DNA from: Blastocystis hominis
Taxonomy: Eukaryota > Sar > Bigyra > Opalinata > Blastocystidae
Direction of reading: 5' to 3'
Length of the DNA: 64,000 nt
NCBI RefSeq assembly: GCF_000151665.1
Contig: NW_013171867.1
Coordinates: 64,946-128,945, forward strand
The notes below the pieces were generated by a model. That model had not been told where the DNA came from and did not search any database. It saw nothing but the letters and a program-made list of their open reading frames with translations. Of this stretch, positions 55,172 to 64,000 are shown in pieces. The translations under genes and the position numbers were made by a program. The first letter of the stretch is position 1. Each line of letters starts with the position of its first letter.

Positions 55172-58100
55172 TCAAAAGGTGCTAGTGTACATTGGGCGTG
55201 GTTTTGCCTTCGGTTTCGCCTTTGCCACTTTGCGATTCGGTCTTCCTACATGTTACATAGACTAATACAAGAAAGCCACCTGTCGCTGGAGGAGTCGAAG
55301 ATGGAGTAGTCGATTCTGCTTTTTGCTCGGGCATAAAAGGCATGAAAGCCTTTATTGGCGGTGCAGCGGGAGGTGCTACTTCAGCTTCGGCTTCCGTTGC
55401 AGTTGCAGTTGCAGTTGCAGTTGCAGTCTCAGCTGCGGGGTTTTCGGGTTGTTGGGCAGGCATTGGAGGTTGGGGAGGCTGCATTGCAGGCTGCGCAGGC
55501 TGTGCAGGAAGCTCAGGTTGCACAGGCGTCATGGGAGGTGGAGGTGGTGGGGCCGGAGCCTCCTCTTCCTCCGGCTCTCCCGGAATAATCCATCTTTTCT
55601 TCGCTTCATCATAGTAGGGCTTCACTTCATCCTTGGACAAATCCACTTTGTAGACCTTCTTTCCAGAATCCGAACCCCTGAAGAAGCTGAAAGAGAACCA
55701 AGAACTATGCTCTTCCTTCTTTGGCTCTTTTGCAGGCGTGCTTTCTTTTGCTGGTTTGCTGGGAGCAGGAGCAGGAGTAGGCTTAGGTTGTTCGAACGGA
55801 GTAGGAGCAGGAGCAGGTTTAGGCTGAGGCTGCTCGAACGGAGCAGGGGCAGGAGTAGGAGTAGGAGTAGGCTTAGGTTGCTCAAATGGAATCGGAGTAG
55901 GGGCAGGAATCGAAGCAGGTTGATCGAAGGGAATTGGAGCTGGAGCTGGAGTAGTTTGAGGCTGTTCAAATGGAATCGGAGCAGGAGCCGTTTGAGGTGG
56001 TTCGAATGGAGCTGGAGCTGGTTTGGTCTGTTCGAACGGAGCTGGAGCAGGAATCGAAGCAGGCTGCTCGAACGGAATGGGAGCCGGAGCAGGTTGAGGC
56101 TGCTCGAACGGAATTGGTGCAGGCTGTTCAAATGGAATGGGAGCCGGAGCCTGAATGGGCTGCTCGAACGGAGTCAAGGCAGATTCCATGCCTTGCTGCG
56201 CTGGCGGTTCCACGGTTCCCTGCGACATCGCCGGAGGCACAGGCATGGGCGTGGGCATGGGCGTGGGCGGGACATACGACACCAGATGGACGTTGTGGCG
56301 AGAGCGGCGAATGCCCGGCTGCGACCGCGCGGGCGTCGATCTCATCGCCGGTTGGCTCAACGCAGACGACGGAGGGGGCGTCAGCGGAGCCGCGGGGGAC
56401 GGAGACAAGGGGAGCGAAGGCGTGGGCGGCAAAACGGGCGGGAGATTGGGCGACATCGGCGGAGCGGAGGGCGAAAACTCCTCGACGGGAGACGTTTCAC
56501 GCGAATCCACGGCGGTCATGAGCGTATTGATTCCTTTATCCAGCGCACTGAAAAGCTGCGTAAGAATGCCTCCCTCCTTCCCCTTCTCTCTGTTCGTTAG
56601 GCCTCCCCATGACACCAACTCCTTGTCATTCTCCACGCTCTGGAAGCGATGCTCGAATTGCTCGAGTTGATTCAGCAGACTTGGGTTCTTCACGCTGTGC
56701 GACTTCACGAATTCTTTCAGTTCCACGATGTATTCGCGGCTCTGGTTTCCGCAGCCCAACTCTTCACAGCGCATCGCGTGAAGAAGCTTCAGCGAACACA
56801 GCGAGCGGCAGCGATACACCGAGTTATTCAGCGTAATGCCGAACTCGAACAGCTCCGACGCCGCCAAACACGCGTCCAACGCTTGGTTCCGCTCCACTTC
56901 GGTCGAATTCTCTTCGAAAGGAGCGTCGCTCTTTCCTTGCGACTCGATGAATGCGCCCAAGATCGAAAACGAAGGGTCGACAGTTACCGATTTGAGTTCT
57001 TTTCCGGCAAGCTACGCATCACAGCGAGTCCAAAAAGAACAACAATGTAGCAGATTTGAGCAGGGATGATGGCTTGCTTTGCACGAAGCTGATTGCCCAG
57101 CTCTTCGATCATCTCTCCGGAAGTCGTGTTCGGCACAATGGACAGAATCCCAGAAAGCATGCGCGTCCATCCTTCGACCGACGATCGATTCAGCGATCTG
57201 CGATTTGACAGCCCTGCCAATCCCCACTTTTTCGAATCCCCCAAGATCAGAGGCAGGATAATCGCGAGAGTATTGTTCTCAGGGAAAAGATGCATGGCGT
57301 ATTGCAAACAGACGGAGCGGAACGTTTCTTCGTCTTCGAGATATCCCGCCAGCATTGCTAACGACCAGATCTGATTCCTCGATGCCACGTCGATCGCTTC
57401 TTTCCGCTACGAATGAAATCCCAATCGATTTGCCACCTTTCCCGCAAGGAGTAGGTCTTGAATCGAAATCAAATCGGATGAATAGGTTTCTGGGTTCGGA
57501 TTGGGCAGCTCGTTAGGAGGCAGATCATCGGAGATGCACGCTTTGCTCATCAAGAGCGAGCATAACTTCTCAGTGGTCTTTTTTCTACATGAAAGCGCAC
57601 AAAGAAACGATTTACGATCGACCCGCATTCACCACTCCATTGCTTTCGATTAGAATCGAGAGAACGCCCCAGAGAAGCTTCCAGTCCTCGTTATTGCAGC
57701 ACGCGATTTGGCTTTGGCAATACTGAAGCGCTTTCTCGCGTTTCTTTCCCTGCGTTAGCGGTCCGGGGAAGGTTTGCAAGTCGTACAAACTCCCATCCTG
57801 TGCGTTCGGAATGCGATCCAGAGCGGATGTAGTGCAGCGATATCCACCGATACTGAAGTGCAAAGGCGCGCGGTTGCTGCTGGCCTGCTGAACATTCTTC
57901 AACGGAACGAACGGCTGGATGTGAGGCGTCGAAGGCTCCGGGAGCGAGCTCGCGGGAGGAGGAGTGAGAGAAACAGGAGACGAAACAGAAGGAGAACCAG
58001 CGGGAGGATTCTCGAAAGGAGGATTCGCAAAAGGAGGAGTCGAGATAGGCGGAAGTGACACGGGAGGAGCGACAATTGGAGGATTCTCGAAGGGAGAACT

Positions 58101-59278
58101 GGAAATGGGAGGATTCGCAAAGGGAGGATTGTCGATAGGGGGCGTCGAAATAGGAGGTGATGAGATAGGAGGAGTAGAAATAGGCGGAGTAGAAATAGGC
58201 GGACTGGATACTGGAGGATTTGCAAATGGAGGATTTTCAACAGGTGGCGGCGTAGAAATCGGAGGCGAAGATACAGGAGGAGGAAGTGTGGTGTGGGAAG
58301 CAAAGAAGCTCTCAGCACTCACGGCATCCAAGTGATCATCCGACGGCTTCGACTCTTTCAGCCCTTCCAGCACCTTATTCGAAGCAGCAATCGCTTCTTT
58401 CGTCTCCTGCATCGTCTGAGCCACGGAGAGACTCGAACTCAGCACGATCGGTTGGATCTGCTTCGACCCTTTCTTCGCACTCGCAGGCGGACCGGCCATC
58501 GCCGATTTCGCCACTGGCTCCACCGGTTCTTGCATTGGCGTTGTGGGAACATACTGCTGAATCCGGCGCGATCGCTGCTTCTCTTGCTTCTCTTGCTTCA
58601 CTGGCTCTGGAGTCGACGTTATGGGTGTGGATGCGGGCGTGGAGGGAGGAATATACAACGGGACCAATCTCTACACAACAAGCTACCTCAGAAAGGGTAC
58701 ATTCTTCGTGGGTTCCTTCGGCTTCGGAGCTGCAGGCGCTGGTTCTTCGACGGGCATTTGAGAAAATGAGTTCACCTTAGGGGCTGTTGCGGGCATGAAC
58801 GGAACAATTTTAGAATTGCGCGTAAATGGTTTTACAGTAGACGTTGAAGGTTCTGGCAGAGACGAAGTCGGCAGACTGGGTTGTCTACTGTGTCCCGCCT
58901 GAACTGCGTTATTTGATGGAATTACAACTGGTTTGTAGCTCTTTACATAGGGGGCTTTCACCTTTGATGATGATTGGTTACTTTCCAGAGTAGATGACGA
59001 AGGAGGAGTGGCTGAAGGCATGAACGGATGTCCACTGGTACTCTATATTATAAATAAACAGGAAAAGATAAGATACTCGAGTAATAGCAGGTGCGGAGTG
59101 ACTTAACGGTGTAAAAGGCTTAGCATGATTTCCATGTTGCAGGTGTGAGGATGGCTGACTGAATGGAGATTTGACATGCTGAGATGCTGGTTGCTATACA
59201 GGGTTAGATCATCTCTCTCGACAATAGTTTTCCACCATTTCATTCGTGAAGATATCACAAAACACTTACTTGATTCAT
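55172..59278 (-). CDS. SEC16: ER exit site scaffold Sec16
   Basis: Organises COPII vesicle budding. Starts MNQ, then a 76-nt intron. A long Pro/Ser-rich N-terminus includes SPPISTPPIS-type repeats. The conserved central domain starts HFSIGGYRCTT and DLQTFPGPLTQGKKREKALQ, then an alpha-solenoid: LLAGKRKEAIDVASRNQIWS, LAGYLEDEETFR, GWTRMLSGILSIVPN, ICYILAGKELKSV, as in the Sec16 ACE1/Sec31-binding region. The C-terminal half has APAPIPFEQP repeats and a short basic tail. Introns of 30-34 nt elsewhere. TGA 55174-55172, whose T is four bases before TGTTTGAA. Confidence 0.82.
55750..56200 (-). repeat. Pro-rich repeat (APxPIPFEQP) in Sec16
   Basis: About fifteen degenerate units of 27-45 bp. The opposite strand remains open over most of it. 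Confidence 0.8.
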
Positions 59279-59628
59279 ATTTACTAAGAATAATTCTTAG
59301 ATTCAACAAGTCTGAGATTCCCCATCATCCTGGAACCAAGTTTTGATTAAAGTTATTTTCTGTGACACACTCATTTATAATTTCATTCAAATCAAATGAT
59401 TTAGAGAGTTTTCGAAACAGATCATTTCTGTAATTGGAGTTGAACAGAAGTTTATCATAACTAACCGCGATATCATCACAAGATATTTCCAAAAAATGTG
59501 ATTTGTTATCTGAAACAAGCGTTTTGTAGTGTATAAAAAACAAGCGGCAAAAATCGAAATAAAAACGCGGGATTCATTTTGAACCTTTCACACTTCTCTT
59601 CACGAATCCGATTTAATACATACAAATA
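59279..59628. other. Divergent interval with an unassigned minus-strand frame
   Basis: Between Sec16 (-) and the coiled-coil gene (+). A minus frame (59543-59325) reads coding-like (CDDIAVSYDKLLF, FRKLSKSFDLNEII) but has no usable ATG, and no intron that links it to one. Confidence 0.4.
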
Positions 59629-60354
59629 ATGAGCCATTTTGGATCGTCTGTGAACAAGTATACACAGTAAGTCAATTCATCGTTCTTTGATAATAGGGCT
59701 GATGAGAATGTCAACGTACTCCCATCGTCTCGGAAAAGACAGGTAAAAATTGTTTGAGGTGTATCTCCTGTAGAATCACGATGATTATGAAGCTGGGTTT
59801 CAAACGATGTTGACAGCAAAGAAAACACAGATTCAGCCCTTTACGTCCATAAACCAAACACAAAGCGCAAGTAAAGAAGAAAAACCAGTACCTGAGACCA
59901 TTGATGTATTTTTTATTGTATTTATCTAATTTCGCAGATACGCCAGAAGGATGATACTTATTATGAAGTGATTTCGTGGTTTTCAATTGATTCTATAGGG
60001 ATTGGAGAATAAGCTCAACGATTTAGTGAATGTGGTGACGAATTTGACTAATATGGTGGAGGAAATGCATAGTCATATGGTGAAGGGAGAAGATGCTATT
60101 TCACAGGTGATTCAGGAACTACTCGAACAGAAAGATAGAGAGAATAAGTTAAGCGAGGCTGCAAGAGAGTTGTTTGCTGTCAACGATCAGGTAAGTTTTT
60201 AGTGTGGTAAATCATTGTATCAGCTTACCCAAGAAAATGAGAGTTATAAAAAGGAAATCACCGAGCTACGCAATATTCTGAAGGAATATGTATGATGTTT
60301 GCTCGTTTTTCTAATGTCTAGGAAATCTTAGATCAATGTCTTAAACAAGAATAG
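59629..60354 (+). CDS. Coiled-coil protein, unrecognised
   Basis: MSHFGSSVNKYTQ, then six exons joined by introns of 30-33 nt give about 180 residues. The first half is polar; the second is a continuous coiled coil (GLENKLNDLVNVVTNLTNMV; ELFAVNDQLTQENESYKKEI). TAG 60352-60354; TGTTTGTA at about 60410 lies within the convergent neighbour. No family recognised. Confidence 0.55.
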
Positions 60355-60383
60355 CTTTAACACACATATTATCAACATATTTG

Positions 60384-60982
60384 TTACACTCCTTCTCGCT
60401 TTACACCTTTTTGTTTGTAGTTATCAATCTCTCTCATCAGAATCGCGCTCCATTCATTCCGTTTTTGGACGATCGTCTACATCACACCTCAGTGAAACGA
60501 TCCTACTTTATATTCATCGTAGACCTCTTCTTCGGTTTTGCCTTCGGCCATTTTGAGATAGGAGTCAACTAATTCACCATCCTGCTCTTCCTTCTCTTTT
60601 GGCATAAAAGCACCGAGTTTGTCTTTTACTAACTATTAAACAGCGCACTTGAACGTTTACCATCACCTCCTCTTTCAGCAGGCTCGATAATGTAATTGTG
60701 TAAACCAACTGCTGCCTACACGTTCATCATAAAGAAATAAAATCACTCTATCATCTAGTTTCAGTAGATTCTCAGCAGCTTCTCCAAATGCGTTTGCTAC
60801 AGTGTCCCTTAAATTAAAATATATATTTATATAGAGTACCACTTTCTAACTTCCAGCCCATTCTCAATTCGGTCGATGGACTTTAGTAGTAGATTCACTG
60901 CATAGGATATGTAAGATGGACCACTTTGATCATCTTGCCTCTCGCTAAACTACTCTTCATGACCTACATACAAGAGTACCAT
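60384..60982 (-). CDS. Small helical protein, unrecognised
   Basis: An ATG at 60982-60980 is followed at once by a 30-nt intron. The spliced frame then reads FSERQDDQSGPSYISYAVNL, SIDRIENGLEDTVANAFGEA, LLKLDDRAAVGLHNYIIEPA, GKTEEEVYDEYKTIVQKRNE, ending KGVKREGV, TAA 60386-60384. Introns 30-43 nt. Mostly helical, about 135 residues; it could be a subunit of a helical-bundle complex. The start is tentative. Confidence 0.45.
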
Positions 60983-61108
60983 TTCGGCAGAATTTACTGA
61001 GAACACACAGCAAACAGTAGATGAATTGAAATCTCTCAAATGAAGCTAATTCTAAGGAACTCTAGTCATTTTTATACACATCACTTAACCAGCAAGGGAA
61101 TCTTTGTG

Positions 61109-61794
61109 ATGGACGCGAGCACGAAGAAGTCTAGATTCTATACAGCTGGAGAAATCAAAGCTTCGGAGACTGTTTTTCTTTTTTGGGTAATTCATCCCTA
61201 GCATGGAGGATTTGAGGAGAGAAGTATTATGAACCCAGACCCAATGTATATTCCCAATGCCCCCGTTCAAGAACGCATGTACAAAGTTTGGAGTTTCGCT
61301 GATTCGCTAGATCTCTTTATGAACAACTGGAAAATAATAAAAAGCGAGAACAAGACGAATTAGCCGAACGGCGAAAACTAATGTATGGAGTACGTCCCAT
61401 GGATGATGAAGAATGCAAAGATTACCAGCAAATGGAAATTGCTCGACGAAATCGTGAAAAACAGAATCGTGAACGTGTAGAACGCGAAACGAAAGCTTTC
61501 CGTTGTTTTTTATGATTTGTTTTTATACTAGAACTCATGCAGGAAAGAGCGATGATCGAGGAAGTCGAGGAAGAAACAAAGTATGCAATCGTTCTTGTTG
61601 GATGAAGGAGTAGATTGGGTGAACTCACCTTTGGAGGCCAATTAAAGACCGAATCCAAGAAAGACCCGCTTCCTTCTGCCTCCTTCACGATAGTAGCCAA
61701 ACCCAAGAAGGCTACAAAGAAGGTTCCCTTGAAGAAGAAGAAGAAAGCAGAGAAAGCACCTCTCAATCTTCTCAGTTATGGCACAGAAGATTAA
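61109..61794 (+). CDS. PSME3IP1: NIP30/PSME3IP1-domain protein
   Basis: Spliced N-terminus KKSRFYTAGEIKASETH, then SLYEQLENNKKREQDELAER, KLMYGVRPMDDEECKDYQQM and RNREKQNRERVERETKAFQ match the N-terminal NIP30 domain (family [20 protein letters not shown] and RGLDEDETNFLDEV). The human protein binds proteasome activator PSME3/REGgamma. Introns 30, 32, 30 and 33 nt. A Lys-rich C-terminus ends LLSYGTED, TAA 61792-61794. Confidence 0.75.
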
Positions 61795-61878
61795 AAGAGT
61801 CGTACAAATTATAATTATAATGATAATAATAATATCGCTCTTTGTTCCAACAAACACAAGGTCGATCGCGCGAACGCC

Positions 61879-62874
61879 TTACAAATTTCCAGGCATCACA
61901 TCTCTCTCAAATCTTCCGGATGGAGGCGGCATCGTCTGCTTGTAGAAGTTGCCGCGACGTCCCCAGCTTTGTCCCTTCTGGAAGCTGGCTCGGTTCTGTC
62001 CATAGTTCGGAGCGGAGTTCTCTACGCCTCAACCCACGCCCCAGCACGCACGATAGCGATAATTCTTGCGATTCTCGCGGTTTCGCTCATCCAGCGAGCG
62101 TCTGCCGAACGTTTCTTCGTCTCGTCCGCGATAATGACGGCCCAGAATCATCTCTCTCTCCTCACTTCGCTCCTGCAGACTATCGAAAAAGTCGTCCTTC
62201 TTGTAAGCAGGCGAGGAAGACTCGATTGCCTCCACGTCCTTCTCCAGCTTCTTGTTTGACTCCTCGAAATCGAAATCGTTGTTTATTGGCTCTTCCAGGG
62301 GATCTGGAATGCCTCCAGGCATATTGCGGTAGTAATTCTATATTGACAACAGAACCCATTCCAATACGCCTTGGTAAAAGTCGCGATTCGCAGGTCTTTG
62401 CATGGGCATCGGAGCGTTCTATGCATCATAAAAAGCGGTTTAAGAATAATACCATCGGACCTTTCGGCATAACATTGCCAGACATTTCAGAAGACTATCA
62501 ATAACAAGAATCAAACACAGCAAACCATAGCAGCGGGAGTCTGGTCCGCGATACTAGGGTCGAAGAAACTATACTAACCATATAACGAAAATCAAAAATA
62601 GACTTGGGGAATAAGGCTGATCGTTTGAATACCAGACCTGTTGAAAGAGATGACAGGTTTGATATCCACCACTACACCAATGAACACTTCACACTTGCGA
62701 TCCTCTGTTCCGAATATTCTCACTAAAATAATGAGATCACCAGATAGTGATACCGTTTTTCAGAGTAATCGTATCGTTATTAATCATGTAAATTGTACCT
62801 TCATAACGAATGTTCGCAGTCGAAATGAGTGATGCAATTTTACCAATATACTGGCTACTTGAATTTGTCGCCAT
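61879..62874 (-). CDS. LSM14: LSM14/Scd6 mRNA decapping and translation regulator
   Basis: Starts MATNSSSQYIGKIASLISTA, then NIRYEGTIYMINNDTITLKN and VRIFGTEDRK, the LSM14-type LSm domain. Later blocks are the FDF motif (NNDFDFEESNKKLEK), the FFD box (YKKDDFFDSL), the TFG box (EETFGRRSLDER) and a short Arg/Gly tail. This is the P-body protein that binds Dhh1/DDX6 and represses translation. Introns about 30-35 nt; exons between 62500 and 62680 are only partly resolved. TAA 61881-61879, TGTTTGTT on this strand at 61856-61849. Confidence 0.85.
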
Positions 62875-63138
62875 TCGTAGATACCAACTAAATCAAGATA
62901 CTTCTTATATGAGGCAGTTTTCCAAAAGATGTATAGTAATTAACGTTATTGATAATTATAAAGCGGAAAGAAACTAGGTGGCTTGACAAATAGTAGCGAT
63001 TGTCCTCTGTTGATTCATGGTTTTTCATGAAGATGACCGTTTCGTCAAGCATAAAAGGTTACACGCGAAATTGAAAAAACGCCCCGATTTTTGGATTATT
63101 AGGACTACGGGAGAGGAGGAACCTTATTATTTGTTTAT
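62875..63138. other. Divergent promoter interval
   Basis: AT-rich, with no frame or RNA recognised, between LSM14 (-) and the ABC transporter (+). Confidence 0.5.
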
Positions 63139-64000
63139 ATGTCGGAAACAACCACAAAGAAAAAGTTGAACTACGTAGTGTGGTTGACTGTTTAGGCTGC
63201 CCCCTCCATCCTACGAGGAACAATCTGGCTTTTTGTCGAAAATATTTTTTATGTGGCTTAACCCTATTTTGAAGCTGGGAAGCAAACGAGCGTTGGAACC
63301 GGAAGATTTACCTATGTTATCGTAAATATTATTCTCTTTAGCTTATGTATAGCAAAGTTGACCAGTCGGAGAATATTTTTGGCAAGGTGACAGCGGCTTG
63401 GGAAAACTCCAAACAAACAAAGTAGCTATTTTGCCATCATTCAACATAGACCGAGCGTTTTCAAGAGCATGGCACGTGCCTTTGGACTCCCTTTTCTGTT
63501 TGCCGCCTTCTTGAAGTTGATTCACGACATTTGTCAGTTCATCGGACCGATTATGTTACGCCAAATGATTGCTTTTCTCAACGATAAGGATGCAGAGATT
63601 GTACACTTCCCAAACATTGGATGATGGTTAGTCGGATGGATACATGTATTGTGCGATCTTGTTTTTCTCTGCCCTCCTTCAAAGTCTCTGCCTTCGAAAC
63701 TACTTCTACCTCTGCTTCCGAACTGGACTCCGTCTTCGTTCAAGCTGCGTGACGATGGTGTACAACAAATCTCTGCGTCTCAGCGCCGCCTCTCGCGCGC
63801 TGTACAACCAAGGCGAGATCATGAATCTGATGGAAGTGGATAGTCAGAAGTTCCAGGACATCACTTCGTATCTCCAAACGATTTGGTCGGGTCCCTTCCA
63901 GATCGTGGGATCCGTGATTCTCCTCTGGCTGCAGCTTCAATGGGCCACGATCGGAGGCGTCGTCGTGATTCTCCTGATGATCCCGTTCTCTCGCTTGATC
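63139..64000 (+). CDS. ABCC: ABCC/MRP-type ABC transporter, N-terminal part
   Basis: Starts MSETTTKKK; 31, 31, 28 and 30-nt introns lead to LPPPSYEEQSGFLSKIFFMW and LNPILKLGSKRALEPEDLP, the classic ABCC start. TMD1 follows: GLPFLFAAFLKLIHDICQFI, GPIMLRQMIAFLND, NYFYLCFRTGLRLRSSCVTM, KSLRLSA, QGEIMNLMEVDSQKFQDI and TSYLQTIWSGPFQIVGSVIL. The ATP-binding domains lie beyond the right edge. ABCC proteins export organic anions and glutathione conjugates; substrate not predictable. The last part of the exon is GC-rich. Confidence 0.88.

Noticed and set aside
55323-56600. Long plus-strand frame rich in Arg and Trp
   Set aside because: Shadow of the Sec16 Pro/Gln repeats.
59325-59543. Minus-strand frame with coding-like residues (CDDIAVSYDKLLF)
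   Set aside because: No ATG, and the one possible intron to an upstream ATG gives another frame; kept only as a note in the intergenic entry.

Overview
The window is nuclear DNA of a gene-dense, intron-rich protist and looks like Blastocystis (stramenopile). Two things point there. Nearly every gene is cut by ultrashort introns of about 28-35 nt, which restore family-conserved protein sequence when removed. Many genes also end at a GU-rich motif, TGTTTGTT or a close variant, that in Blastocystis marks poly(A) sites and lets polyadenylation create the stop codon. The species assignment is inference from these traits; no rRNA is present. All exon joins were read by eye and have no transcript support.

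Layout, left to right: a partial repeat protein (-, 1-1098); tRNase Z (+); a K-dependent Na/Ca exchanger (+); an F-box/TMEM185-like membrane protein (+); a ZIP zinc transporter and a small membrane protein (-); two small genes and ribosomal protein eS1 (+); an IST1-like protein (-); a small membrane protein (+); a CENP-B-like DNA-binding protein (-); an SRP RNA gene (+); BTAF1/Mot1, CCDC115/Vma22 and SCYL2 (+); SRP72 (-); PFKFB (+); HOOK (-); purine nucleoside phosphorylase (-); a winged-helix-like nuclear protein (+); a helical membrane protein (-); a PHD-finger protein (+); GALE (-); tRNA-Asn; a CBP/p300 acetyltransferase, RbBP5, tRNA-Arg and PP2A-B56 (+); UTP14, a 5'-truncated aspartyl aminopeptidase and POLE3-like (-); an intronless surface protein (+); Sec16 (-); a coiled-coil protein (+), a small protein (-), NIP30/PSME3IP1 (+), LSM14 (-), and the start of an ABCC transporter (+).

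Genes are packed tightly (4-40 nt between some neighbours) and arranged on both strands with no operon logic. Functional themes recur by chance or loosely: SRP RNA with SRP72; chromatin regulators (BTAF1, CBP, RbBP5, PHD, POLE3); membrane traffic (Sec16, SCYL2, HOOK, IST1, CCDC115).

The most unusual signals are: (1) three well-supported introns, and a fourth probable one, with U12-type features (ATATCCTT donors, CTTAAC-like branch sites, AT-AC or AT-AG ends) among the 31-nt U2 introns; (2) a strict geometry, T + 4 nt + TGTTTGNN, at the ends of eight genes, four of which have no usable genomic stop; (3) 15-16 bp palindromic poly(A) elements shared by convergent gene pairs.
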